Assembly (NCBI GenBank): GCA_009859145.1
Contig: VRVR01000058.1
Coordinates: forward strand, 85,135 to 149,134
Direction: 5' to 3'
DNA: 64,000 nt
Origin: Andalucia godoyi
Lineage: Eukaryota; Discoba; Jakobea; Jakobida; Andaluciidae
The position numbers and the translations under genes are program-made. The notes below the pieces were generated by a model, which made no database searches, had not been told where the DNA came from, and saw only the letters and a list, made by a program, of their open reading frames with translations. Shown here piece by piece: positions 38,435 through 48,085 of the stretch (position 1 is the stretch's first letter; every line of letters starts with the position of its first letter).

Positions 38435-40075
38435 ATGTATGGAAACGCCGAAAACGGTTCTTCTCCTCAGCCCGGAGACGATGTCGGAAATTTTGTGCTC
38501 TGGAATGTGATTCACGGAAGCGGTACTGGCGGCGATGGACAGGACAGTGTGAACCTGGACGCGTACCAACAGTACTTGTGGCAGCTCCCGGTACCCGATC
38601 TGCGTGTACCGACACCCGGGCCGCCTAGAGAGCATGCAGTGCAGTCTCATCCACACACGCCTCCGCATTCGTACGCACAAGAACAGCTTTGGGCCGACCG
38701 CCACGTGCTCGATTTCAACTACTCCGGGTATTTCCAGGTGCCAACGATGCTTCCGCCGGTTAAGATCACAGATGCCGAAATCGACACGGTTGAAAGAATG
38801 ATCGCGCAGCGCACCTCTCCAACGGCTGCTGCTTCAGCAACCTCGGCCACACAAGGCTGCCCATCGTCTGCTGGTGTTGCAGCCCCTTCATCACAGCAAG
38901 CCCATAGTTTCTTCTTCCCAGACCCGCTGCCGCCACCCACTCTTCCGCCGTTTGGGCGACATTCTTCATGTCCAACTTTAGCACACACACTGGATTATAG
39001 TGCGCAGTTCGCCACCCTGGACAGATCCGCATCTTCCGGGTCTGTTCTGGCATCCTTCGCCGCCGGCGCAGCAACCGCAATCGCAGCCGCAGTCGCAACC
39101 GCAGCAACAGAGGGGCCTTCTCATGGTGCACCGTCCACAGTGTCTGGAGCGTCCCAGATAGGAGATGCACCGTTCTGTTCCATCTCACACCCATTCAGCA
39201 CGTGTTTGCAGCATGCTGGGCTGATACTGGAGACCAGTCCGCGTGATCGGCACGATCTCGGATGGTGCGTGCTGCGTGGTGTGCCGACTCCGGCTGCAGC
39301 ATCTTCTTCTTTCTGCGTTCTCCACACAAGAGCGGCGGTACGAACTGGCCGATCAGACTATCGACCGTGGTACGGACACTTGCAGAACGTCATGTTCTTC
39401 AAGACATCGACATACGTCCTGGCTATCCAGTGCCGCATTGTTCGGTCCACTGTGGTCGCGCTGGCTGTGTCCCCGTTGGATTTACTTCCCGTGTGCCCTG
39501 ACCTCAGCCTTCGTGATGTTACCACAATGCACGTCAAGATCGAGCTAGTCACGCACCTGGCAGAAGCGGTCAGTCTGGACGAAGTTGTGCATCACGGCAA
39601 GTCATCTGGCGATTATTTCGACGCCGAAGAAGCAGTCCTGTCGAGCGCAGCGGCCGGATCAGCGCCCCAGCCTGCACCGACCTTGAGTGAAGCGGGGACA
39701 GAGCCGTCATTCCTTGCGGATGATCTTGTGGTGGTTCCAAATGGGCTGGAGGCTACTCGGCTCGGGAGCCAGGGGATCGAATGCAGAGTAACCGAGATGG
39801 CCGCGGCTTCCGCAGTGGAAGCCGCTGACAAGTGTGTTGTTCTGAACATTGGATCGTTCAGATTCTGTGCCACGTCCTTTTCCTGCGCCCGAAAAGTGCT
39901 TCGATACCGACTGCGCATCTCGTTGTTCAGCGGGCCGAATGACAGCCATACGGTTCCGTTTTCCCAGATCGTCTCTCCTCCGTTTCTGATCCGTGCTAAA
40001 AAACAATCGCGAGGCCTTGCCCAGCCCGCCGATTCATTCGCGGCGTGTAGTTCCTTTTGCTCCTTTTCCGATTAG
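38435..40075 (+). CDS. Putative DNA-binding/regulatory protein A (paralogue of the gene at 43304)
   Basis: 546 residues from ATG 38435. The first 250 are disordered (Pro, Ala, Ser). The C-terminal half shares two blocks with the 43304 gene: RSDYRPW (306-312) followed by FKTSTYVLAIQC (322-333); and GSFRFCATSFSCARKVLRYR to SPPFLIRAKK (473-523), with an insert of about 135 residues between them. The blocks read as an immunoglobulin-like beta sandwich with a basic closing strand, reminiscent of Rel/STAT/CudA-type DNA-binding folds; that is inference from strand pattern only. No enzyme motif seen. It lies in tandem with the esterase and its paralogue, all on the plus strand. Confidence 0.55.
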   Translation: MYGNAENGSSPQPGDDVGNFVLWNVIHGSGTGGDGQDSVNLDAYQQYLWQLPVPDLRVPTPGPPREHAVQSHPHTPPHSYAQEQLWADRHVLDFNYSGYFQVPTMLPPVKITDAEIDTVERMIAQRTSPTAAASATSATQGCPSSAGVAAPSSQQAHSFFFPDPLPPPTLPPFGRHSSCPTLAHTLDYSAQFATLDRSASSGSVLASFAAGAATAIAAAVATAATEGPSHGAPSTVSGASQIGDAPFCSISHPFSTCLQHAGLILETSPRDRHDLGWCVLRGVPTPAAASSSFCVLHTRAAVRTGRSDYRPWYGHLQNVMFFKTSTYVLAIQCRIVRSTVVALAVSPLDLLPVCPDLSLRDVTTMHVKIELVTHLAEAVSLDEVVHHGKSSGDYFDAEEAVLSSAAAGSAPQPAPTLSEAGTEPSFLADDLVVVPNGLEATRLGSQGIECRVTEMAAASAVEAADKCVVLNIGSFRFCATSFSCARKVLRYRLRISLFSGPNDSHTVPFSQIVSPPFLIRAKKQSRGLAQPADSFAACSSFCSFSD

Positions 40076-40383
40076 CGTTTCCGGAGACGCAGCATCAGCA
40101 CACGTAGTTCCAGAAAAGATGCAGCCCACTCCCGTGCCCCCATGTCCGAGCGTCGTCGCAGCACTCTCGTTGTCTCTCCCCCCCGGATGTCCAAACCGTC
40201 GTAAGCGCACCTATCCAGCAATCCGTTGTCAGGTTTTCACGGTGACCCGCAGAATTGTCATTGGGCCGTGTTTTTCTTAATTGACCAAGTAAAAACGATT
40301 GGTTATTGTAGCTGCCAGTCCGAGCCAGTCCCGGGCAGAGACAACGAGTCCAGCAAGTCCAGCGAGTCCAGGGAAGGTGCACA
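40076..40383. other. Spacer before the carboxylesterase gene
   Basis: 308 bases with short overlapping frames; an AGTCCAGCA-type short repeat lies near 40350-40372. No gene recognised. Confidence 0.4.
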
Positions 40384-42375
40384 ATGCTCGGGGTCTTGGA
40401 AGTGTGGGTGTTGGCATGGGTGTTGGCATTGGTGTGCTATGGTCCGGGGTGCTCTGGTCTTGATGCTTCTTTGATCGTAGCGACTTCCTCGGGGACCTTC
40501 CGCGGGTACTTGGAACCGCAATCGCCGCGTGCCGCGTCGTGGAAGGGCATTCCGTATGCAGCGGCGCCGACGGGGCCCCTGCGCTGGCGATCTCCGCAGC
40601 CCTACAACAATCTATCTACGACCGTCATGAGTGCCTTGGAGTTCCAGCCTCCGTGTATGGGCCAAGATCTTGCGTCGGGCACGTTCCGCGGAAGCGAGGA
40701 CTGCCTGTACTTGAATGTCTGGGCGCCGGCGCCGCCGTCGTCGCCGTCCCCGTCGTCGCTCCTTCCGGTCGTCGTCTGGATTGTGGGCGGCGGAATGACG
40801 TCAGCGGACATTACGAATCCGACGTACTCGGGCAGACTGTATGTGGCGGAGCGCGAGTCGGTGGTGTACGTGACGTTTAGCTATCGTGTGAGCGTGTTTG
40901 GGTTCTTTTCGTCTGCGGCGCTGCAGCAGGAGAACGGTGTGGGCAGGGGAAACGGGAACTGGGGAGTCGAGGACCAAAGAGCGGCGCTGCAGTGGGTGAA
41001 GATGAACATTGCGCAGTTCGGCGGCGACCCGTCGCGAGTGACGCTGCAGGGCGAAAGTGCAGGCGCACACTCCGTCTGCTACCACTTGGTAAGTCCGCCT
41101 TCGCAGGGGCTGTTCCATGCAGCCATCCTCGAAAGCGGGTCCTGTGACTCGATCACCAACGAGATGGATCCCGTGAGGAAGCAAGCGCTGTGCGATGCGT
41201 TTGTGGCAACACAGTCGATCTGCCCGGATCCGACAGACTTGCAATGCCTGCGAAATTCCCTCAATACGACAACAATCGCAAAAATGTGCCTGCAAACTGG
41301 TTCGTGTTCGCTGCTTTCTCCAACACTGATAGGGCCAGCACTCGATGGATTCAATCTGCCGTTTCGGTCTCCGAGCTTGCTGCCACCCAATGCCTCGGCA
41401 CCGTTCGCGCTGCTGGACTTGCTTGCCCAGGGCTCATCGGCATCGGTGCCGCTGCTTATCGGCTTTAATCGCGACGAGTTCGCACTCTCTGCGCTGCTAT
41501 TCAGTTCGTTTCGCGACATTGATGCGAACGGATACCGCCAACTTGTGCTGCAGGAAACAGGCGGCAATGGACCACTCGCCCAAGCATACCTGGATTTACT
41601 CTACACATATTCGCCGCTGGACGCAGCTATCAAACTGCGGTCCGAGCAAGGAGTCGTTTGTCCTGCTCGGCGACTTGCTCAAATATACGCATCTCGTGAT
41701 CTGCCGGTGTACGTCTACTCGTTTGACCACGCCCCGCGACACTCGTTGTTCCAGGCGTTGCCGCAGCTGAGGAACATGGCATTCCACTCAGCAGAACTGG
41801 CTTTTGTGTTTGGTATCCCCGGATATCTGCTGGTGACGGCCTTGGACTCCGATGAGGCGCTGCTGGGGACAGCGATGCGCCGCTACTGGCTCAGTTTTGC
41901 AGAGAGCCAGAGTTCGCCGAACGCTGCAGTTTCCCAACAAGCATTCTCGAGTCTTGCGCAAATCTGGCCGAGATACACGTCGACGTCTCCGAGTGTGTTG
42001 CAGCTGAATGTGACCAGCCTACAGCTCCCGCTCATGCAAGTCAGCCAAGGGCCACCTTACACGGAGGGTCGCTGCTTGCTGTGGGATGCAGTGCAGTTTG
42101 GTCCTGTCTGGAATGCCGTGTACAATGGCCGCAACCAGTCCGCCAACGGAAATGCAGCGTGCTCTGTGTGCTCGACAGTCGCTAGCGATTCCTCGAACAA
42201 CGATGACGCAGAAAACAGATCAAAACAAGCGCTGGTTCTCGGGTCGATAGCTCTCACGCTGTCGATACTCTTGGCACTCGCATCCGTGCTTGCGTTTGTG
42301 TTTCGATCCAAGGCCGCAAAGGACCAGCAGCGGCGGTTTGCCAATGACGATGTGTATCCAAGGATGCTCGCTTAA
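40384..42375 (+). CDS. Type-B carboxylesterase/cholinesterase-like protein, membrane anchored
   Basis: 663 residues. A signal peptide (about 1-25, VLAWVLALVCYG) is followed by the alpha/beta-hydrolase fold of the type-B carboxylesterase family: WKGIPYAAAPTGPLRWRSP, SEDCLYLNVWAP, then WGVEDQRAALQWVKMNI and FGGDPSRVTLQGESAG. The triad is complete: Ser225 in GESAG, Glu365 in GFNRDEF, His468 in MAFHSAELAFVFG. The oxyanion box is VGGGM instead of the usual HGGGF/W, so the His is replaced. Near the C terminus is a 24-residue helix (SIALTLSILLALASVLAFVF) followed by a basic tail, giving a type-I membrane protein with the enzyme outside or in the lumen. Substrate unknown; an ester hydrolase is expected. 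Confidence 0.92.
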   Translation: MLGVLEVWVLAWVLALVCYGPGCSGLDASLIVATSSGTFRGYLEPQSPRAASWKGIPYAAAPTGPLRWRSPQPYNNLSTTVMSALEFQPPCMGQDLASGTFRGSEDCLYLNVWAPAPPSSPSPSSLLPVVVWIVGGGMTSADITNPTYSGRLYVAERESVVYVTFSYRVSVFGFFSSAALQQENGVGRGNGNWGVEDQRAALQWVKMNIAQFGGDPSRVTLQGESAGAHSVCYHLVSPPSQGLFHAAILESGSCDSITNEMDPVRKQALCDAFVATQSICPDPTDLQCLRNSLNTTTIAKMCLQTGSCSLLSPTLIGPALDGFNLPFRSPSLLPPNASAPFALLDLLAQGSSASVPLLIGFNRDEFALSALLFSSFRDIDANGYRQLVLQETGGNGPLAQAYLDLLYTYSPLDAAIKLRSEQGVVCPARRLAQIYASRDLPVYVYSFDHAPRHSLFQALPQLRNMAFHSAELAFVFGIPGYLLVTALDSDEALLGTAMRRYWLSFAESQSSPNAAVSQQAFSSLAQIWPRYTSTSPSVLQLNVTSLQLPLMQVSQGPPYTEGRCLLWDAVQFGPVWNAVYNGRNQSANGNAACSVCSTVASDSSNNDDAENRSKQALVLGSIALTLSILLALASVLAFVFRSKAAKDQQRRFANDDVYPRMLA

Positions 42376-43303
42376 AAAGAGACGCAAAAATTGCCCAAGC
42401 CCTCGTCCAATTGTCTTTTTTTGTCGCAGCCCCCCCGTCTAATTGTGTAATCGTGTAATTGCGTAGTTGTCCATGACCTGCCACTACCACCACGTGCTGC
42501 GGGTGTGTTGGATTTCTTCCAGCTTTCTGACGTGTGCTACTGGAGAGGGCGCCATCCGTCCTCACCAGATCAGTCGCCTCCGAGTTCCGGAAAAGGCAAG
42601 GCCATGTGCTGAAACACTTTGAAACACTTTCATGGGGAGCTGGATTCGGCATGTGCAGAAGAAAACATGGATGGTGGCACGCGGCCGTCCAAACGGCCAA
42701 GGTCCAAAGGAAGTTTCCTTTCGGGGAAGGTTGTGAGCATTCTGCAACCCGGATCCCGTAACGCCGTGCAGCCTGCTTTCAAACCGAAACAAGCAACTTC
42801 GGGCACTTCCATGCGAGCAGATGCAACTCCCTGACAGCATATTCAAAAATTTGTCATGACTCGCCTGTTCTGCTCGCCCGCATGTCGCCGGTGCAAGCAG
42901 ATCGGCGAGAAGACGTGGTCGTGAATGCCAGTTCTGTTCCGGAACGTGCTATCAGAGCCGGAGCTCTATTAGTTCCGTCACTTCCGAGTATTTCCCTCTT
43001 TGCACGACCAGAATGAAATTTCAGAGACGCCTGTCATGAAGCGTCTGCAACATGTACCAGGGATTCGTCAAGCAAGCTCCATTCTTCTGCATCTCGTTCT
43101 CTCCTTCGCTTTCCTCTTTTCCTTTCCTTTCCTTTCTTCTTTCTTTTTTCTTCTTTCGCATTTTCTTGCTCAAAACCACGCATTCTATCTCCACAAGATA
43201 ACCAATCTTGCGTGTCTCTCCTTCAGAACAAGAAGCAGAATAAGTAGTAGTAGTAGTAGTAGTAGTAGTAGCAGCAGCAGCGGAAAAGCAAAAAGAAAGA
43301 AAC
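42376..43303. other. Intergenic region with a possible small basic frame
   Basis: A plus-strand frame at 42667-42834 (55 residues, MDGGTRPSKRPRSKGSFL...) has a nuclear-signal-like start but no recognised family, and could be an exon or chance. The region 43085-43165 is CT-rich and 43245-43272 is a TAG repeat directly before the next gene. No RNA gene seen. Confidence 0.35.
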
Positions 43304-44581
43304 ATGACAGTCGCAGTTGCTGTTCTAGTGCCCGGCGTGCTGGCTCCTGCTGCCGTCGCAAGCGCGCTGGATTCTCGGTGCTCGATCCCTCGACTGCTTC
43401 CAGATCTCATCCTGGACAGTGACTTTTTAGAATTCGTGGATTTTGCACTGAATTCATCGTCCGCAGGGAACAACGACTCGTCAGAGTACGCGATTCCGTC
43501 AGCAAATCTTGTTCAGACGCCAGCTGACAGCGCCTTCCGTGGTGCTGCTGACGCGGTCGGCATTAGCGTTTGCGGTCCCAGTGGAAAGCGAGAGTACTGC
43601 CAAGTAACGGATCATTCCACGTGGAATGGCGAAGAGGAATCGTCGGCTTGCAGTTCCAGTTCCAGCTCCAGTTCTGGTTGTGACGACGACTCTCCATGCT
43701 TTCCGAGGGTGCCGCGTATCGACGAAGAAGTCGAATCGCACGGCTTTTCGTCCACCGTGCCTCCCACTGCTGCCTCCAATGCCAGTTTCAGTTCCACTGC
43801 AACGCACATGTCCTCGAGGAGTGCTGCGCAGGACTGGGTAGTCGGATGCTCGGCAGTTCATGGCACCACCGTGTGCGTCCAGTCGCGGTCTTCAAAGACT
43901 GATTTCCGACCGTGGACCGAGCCTCGCGGACCCACCGACTTCCACAGAAACGTGCTTTCCAGCAGAGTTCCAGTAACGGCGACCGACACTGATTTTGCAG
44001 ACTTGGAATGGTACAAGACCTCTGTGTATTCTCTTCATGTTTCCGTTTCGTTTCCAGTCTCAAACTTGTGCAGCGTTGCAACGCAGTCGCCTCTCTCTTC
44101 TCTCGCCGTCTTGCGCTGCTCGCTGGAACTGACGGACGTCGATGGAAACACGATGCACCATTCGCTGCTTCGCGGAGGAAGATCAACCGCCGGCAACGTC
44201 GTTTCGCCTGCCGACGAGCATTCCATCTCTCCCGCAAGTCTCCTGGAGTACCGGATTGTCCAGACGGACGTGAACCTCGAAACTGGATATGTGACGTACG
44301 AAGGTCTTGTGGGCCCATTTCGCATCCTGTCTCATTCCACGTTCTCGATGGGAAAGCTGGTCCCAAGCAGGTTTCGAGTCTCTGTCTTTGCCGAAACACA
44401 TGTAAGCGACTCTGCTTCTTCTGCCTTGCAGTTCCTCTGCCAGACGTGCAGCCCCACGTTCTTTGTCAAGAGCAAGAAGCCCATTCACACGGCAGCGATT
44501 CACAAGCGAATCGAACGCGGTGCGTCTCAGCACGAGCTGCTCATGCCGGCTGCAAAAAAGAAACGACAAGTCGAAGCCTAA
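43304..44581 (+). CDS. Putative DNA-binding/regulatory protein B (paralogue of the gene at 38435)
   Basis: 425 residues. The N-terminal 170 are Ser-rich with a Ser run and acidic patch. The C-terminal half carries the two blocks shared with protein A: KTDFRPW (198-204) with WYKTSVYSLHVSVSF (236-250), and GPFRILSHSTFSMGKLVPSR to SPTFFVKSKK (337-392). Between them is ELTDVDGNTMHHSLLRGG. The tail PAAKKKRQVE (415-424) is an excellent nuclear-localisation signal, which supports a nuclear role. The folded half looks beta-rich. Family not recognised by name; a transcription-factor role is inferred from the nuclear signal and basic strands. Confidence 0.6.
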   Translation: MTVAVAVLVPGVLAPAAVASALDSRCSIPRLLPDLILDSDFLEFVDFALNSSSAGNNDSSEYAIPSANLVQTPADSAFRGAADAVGISVCGPSGKREYCQVTDHSTWNGEEESSACSSSSSSSSGCDDDSPCFPRVPRIDEEVESHGFSSTVPPTAASNASFSSTATHMSSRSAAQDWVVGCSAVHGTTVCVQSRSSKTDFRPWTEPRGPTDFHRNVLSSRVPVTATDTDFADLEWYKTSVYSLHVSVSFPVSNLCSVATQSPLSSLAVLRCSLELTDVDGNTMHHSLLRGGRSTAGNVVSPADEHSISPASLLEYRIVQTDVNLETGYVTYEGLVGPFRILSHSTFSMGKLVPSRFRVSVFAETHVSDSASSALQFLCQTCSPTFFVKSKKPIHTAAIHKRIERGASQHELLMPAAKKKRQVEA

Positions 44582-46136
44582 AACCCGGACTCTCCCTGAT
44601 TGTGTGTCTCTCGTATACGATGATGATTTTTCTTTAAATTGCAACACGCGAATATAAACCACCTCTTTTCTTCATTTTATTTGCATTTCCCAGGTTCTCA
44701 CAAAACGTGTTTGTTTAGGTGGAGACACACAGTAACCCCGCGACATTCGACAAATCAAGCAAGCGTTTTCCTTTCAAACGAAGCCCACGAGGAAAGGGAG
44801 AGGGGAGGGGGGAGGGGGCTTGTGGGTTTTTGCTTTGGCGGACTGGAAGTCCGCCTCCAGCCGCTGCTGGTGCACTTCCACTTTTTCCAAACGGGGGTTT
44901 GGTCGCCTTTTGTGTCAGCTCGTGTCGTCTCCAACGTCTTATCGTTCTGATCGCACGAGTGCGCATTCACCCGAACATCGAGTAGTGAAACCAACCAGGA
45001 AGAACTTCTCCATTTGGACATGCATTCCGGGAATGTCCGCGAGATCTGCTGCCGTCCTGTTGATTCTTCTCGTCCTCTGGCGTTCTTTCAACGGACGGCT
45101 TTTCCCCAAAACATCACAGCCCTCTCTTATCCACCGTCATGCGGTCGTTTTTTCGCGTTTGATGGTGGCGTGGGGCGTCTGTGGTGGCGGTCATTATCAC
45201 AAACAGTCTGTGCAGTCCGAGTCCGAGTCCGAGTCCGAGTTCGAAGCAAGACGCAGGAAAACCCGCGAATCAGTGCGTCCTGCAGCGCTGTTCAGTGTTT
45301 CATCCACTGCCCATCATCACCTGTCACCCGCCGCTTGTCACTTGCCACTTGCCACTTTGCCACTTGCCGCGCGTCCGCCAGAGCGACGGCTCGGTGAGAG
45401 CGATGAGCGAGGAAAGGACACAGCGGAGAATCGGAGCGGGCGTGATTTTTCAATGTCGAAGCAAGGTTGATGACACGTCCGTCATGCGCTTGAGAAGTCG
45501 ACCGCTGGCAAGTGGATGGGCGAAATTGATGGTTCGGAGGTTCGCGTGTCCGTCTGCACGCACTGCCACAGTCTGCTCGGCCTGTGCAATCCTTGTTGCA
45601 GGAACAAAACGCGTCTTGAAAAGGCAAAATGCAAAAGCCGAGAATCGCGCGGATCACGAATTTCAGAGCCGTCGCAACAGAAACTTCCTTTTGACTACCG
45701 ACTTGAATCTGCTCGGGCATCGTCTGCTCCGACCCAACCATCAAAGCCTCCCGCCGCCCCTGCAAATGCTTACCCGATCTGCCCGCTTTCCGGTCGGACC
45801 ACCCCCCAATCACGTCGCTGTTGCACTCGCCTTGTACGCAGCGAATCTCACCCTACCGGTACGCATAATCAAGGAATACAAAAAAAAAACAAAAAACATA
45901 CGAACAACAAGAACAACAGCAGCATAAATCTATTTTTTGACACAACTCCATTCTACGGGATCCCCCACCGCCACACACAAACACATACACATACACACAC
46001 GCATGCGCGCACCCACTTGCGTATACTCAAAAGGAAGGAATGGACGTTCGTTCTCTTCTTCTCCTTTTCTCCTTTCCTTTTCTCCTTTCCTTTCCCTTCA
46101 TTCGTCAACTGCACACAGCACACTCACCCCGAGACA
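44582..46136. other. 1.55-kb region with weak small frames
   Basis: Two plus-strand frames deserve mention: 45033-45470 (145 residues, hydrophobic start SAAVLLILLVLW, Ser-Glu repeat) and 45766-45927 (listed separately). Short tandem repeats include GAGTCC (45217-45240), CACTTGC-type units (45340-45370) and a CA-rich stretch at 45973-46005. The Myb leader before 46137 is CT-rich. No RNA gene recognised. Confidence 0.35.
45766..45927 (+). CDS. Possible 53-residue single-pass membrane protein
   Basis: A short frame starts MLTRSARFPVGPPPNH, continues VAVALALYAANLTLPVRI and ends in a basic IIKEYKKKTKN tail. A basic Pro/Gly N terminus, one helix and a Lys-rich tail are typical of small mitochondrial inner-membrane subunits. 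The frame is open further upstream without a better start, and the last codons run into AAC/AGC repeats. I cannot assign a family. Confidence 0.3.
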   Translation: MLTRSARFPVGPPPNHVAVALALYAANLTLPVRIIKEYKKKTKNIRTTRTTAA

Positions 46137-46661
46137 ATGGATGCTCATCGTTCACGACTACAGTCCATGCAAGCCGTTTTCAAATTCCCGATGGCGATGG
46201 CCGTCAGCCCCATCAACGGCAACAATAGCCGCTGCAACAAAAGCCACGGCAATACAGCAGGTTGCATCCGATTCCGCGAAAAGGTCGCGTGGACTGCGTT
46301 GGAGCATACGCAGTTTGAGCTCGGGTTCCGAAAGTTTGGGAGCGGAAAATGGAAGCAAATCGCCGATTTCATGAACCGCATTCGAACTCCCTTGCAAATC
46401 AAGAATCATGCGCGGTCGTACATCTACCGACTCTCCAAGCATCACACTTCCTCCGCCTCCGCGTCGGCGATGAGTACACCATCACACACAGACTGCAACT
46501 CAGCACTGTCCTCCTCCTCCTCCTCCTCCTCCTCCTCCTCCTCCTCGTCGAAATCGACATTGACATCGCTGGAGACTTTGGAGGTTCTATTTGGCGAGAT
46601 GAGTCGACGTCTGTCGTCATCAACCTTTAGCAGCAACACGACCAGCATCTGCAGCTTCCGG

Positions 46662-46709
<48 letters not shown>

Positions 46710-46928
46710 GACAACGAGAACGACAACGGAAACGACAACGACCTCTGCCCACTGGATTGGAATTGCATGTTGCCGCCCGCTGTAGATGAGCCTTTGCAAA
46801 CTACAGTGGATTTCGACTCGATGCAATCCTGTGCGCAGCTCGGAATCCCGTTTCTGAAACTGGACGTCGCGAGCATCATCAGCACGATCCCATTCCACTG
46901 CCCGTGCACACTACACTACCCTGTCTAG
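46137..46928 (+). CDS. Single-repeat SHAQKYF-like Myb transcription factor
   Basis: 263 residues from ATG 46137; the frame upstream is leader. A single Myb/SANT repeat spans about 49-100: VAWTALEHTQFELGFRKFG, then GKWKQIADFM, then RTPLQIKNHARSYIYRL. The position of the SHAQKYF motif of plant and protist one-repeat Mybs is occupied by NHARSYI, and the Trp-x(n)-Trp spacing is kept, with the third aromatic replaced as usual in this class. The rest is low complexity: a Ser run from TCC repeats (about 125-140) and a Ser-Asn tract from AGCAAC repeats (176-200). A DNA-binding regulator is expected; targets unknown. Confidence 0.75.
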
Positions 46929-47250
46929 ATCAGTAAGTCCGCCCCGATGTGTAGATAGTATCCTTCCCTCAGCACCAAGACGTAAAGCAATTGTCATCCT
47001 TCTTCACGATTCATCGGCCCTCGCGTTCACGTTATCCGACCGTCAAAAAAATCAGCCGTAGTCACGTCCAAACGAACTTCCCCGCCTACTCGCTAGTCTC
47101 GTTACCATCATCATCATCATCATCACCATCATCTTGGTCGTCGTAGTCGTCGTCGTCGTCGTCGTCGTCGTCTCCATAGTATTTTTTAATTTAAATCTGC
47201 CAATTATTTAAATTAAAGAAATTTTCTTGCTCAACTGCCTAGAGATTGAA
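46929..47250. other. Spacer upstream of TXNDC9
   Basis: 322 bases with CAT and GTC trinucleotide repeats (47106-47172) and an AT-rich stretch (TTTAATTTAAAT near 47185-47215) just before the TXNDC9 start. No gene seen. Confidence 0.5.
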
Positions 47251-47865
47251 ATGTCAGGAAAGTCGAGTCAGGCGATGGAGGCAGTGACGCTTGCTGTTCT
47301 GAACAGTCTCGAGTCGGAGCTTGATCAGCGGATCCAAGAGATTGATGAAGAGGACATTGAGACGATTCGGGCGCGGCGGCGGGAGGTGCTGAAGAAGGAG
47401 GCTGAGAACAAGAAGCGATGGATTGCGAATGGGCACGGGACGTACTCTGAGATTTTTGACGAAAAGGAGTTTTTCAACGTGTGCAAGAGCTCGGAGAGGG
47501 TGATTGTGCACTTCTACAGACCGTCGAACGAGGCGTGCGAAGTGATGAACAAGCATCTTGCAGACATTGCGCGGCGGCATGTGGAGACCAAGATCGTGAA
47601 GATCAATGCGGAAAAGACACAGTTTCTGGCTGAGCGACTGAAAATCTGGATGCTGCCGACCGTCGTGCTTGTTCGTGACGGACGCACCGAGCACTCCATT
47701 GTTGGGTTCGAAGAGCTCGGAAACACTGCGCGTTTCGGAACACACATCCTCGAACAGCGACTCGTCGACTACTTTGTCCTCGATGAGCCAAAGGGCGGCG
47801 TCCCGTTCCAGGGCGCGGAAGTCGCAAAGGAGGACATTCACGACGATGGCGACGACGACTACTAG
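47251..47865 (+). CDS. TXNDC9: Thioredoxin-domain protein TXNDC9 (phosducin-like/APACD)
   Basis: 204 residues. N-terminal helical part with acidic/basic heptads (DQRIQEIDEEDIETIRARR), then a thioredoxin fold: YSEIFDEKEFFNVCKSSERV, VHFYRP, HLADIARRHVETKIVKINAE, FLAERLKIWMLPTVVLVRDG, ELGNTARFGT. This is the TXNDC9/Plp1 pattern, including the ERLKI...PT and VGFxELGNTxxF boxes. The CxxC redox site is absent (only one Cys, in NEACEV), as in the family, so it is not an oxidoreductase. Family members regulate the CCT chaperonin and tubulin/actin folding. The acidic C terminus (DDGDDDY) is typical. The ATG at 47251 is preferred over earlier non-ATG positions. Confidence 0.93.
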   Translation: MSGKSSQAMEAVTLAVLNSLESELDQRIQEIDEEDIETIRARRREVLKKEAENKKRWIANGHGTYSEIFDEKEFFNVCKSSERVIVHFYRPSNEACEVMNKHLADIARRHVETKIVKINAEKTQFLAERLKIWMLPTVVLVRDGRTEHSIVGFEELGNTARFGTHILEQRLVDYFVLDEPKGGVPFQGAEVAKEDIHDDGDDDY

Positions 47866-48085
47866 CAGAGTTTTGCTTTTGTTTTTGCTTTGTTGCAGCA
47901 GTAACACACGCAGTAGCAGTAGCAGCAACACTGCTAGTAACAGTAGATCCAGTAAATACAGGAATAAACACGCTTCCTGCCGCTGCTACGACGTTGATCT
48001 TTTTTCCACTTTACGCTACCCCTCCAGGCCAGTACGAAGGGGGACAGTGCCAACCGGACGACGTCGAGTTTGGCGCGTTCGCTTG

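Noticed and set aside
42376-43303. tRNA or snRNA genes in the larger spacers
   Set aside because: I looked for A/B-box and U6-like cores in all gaps over 300 bases and found none convincing.
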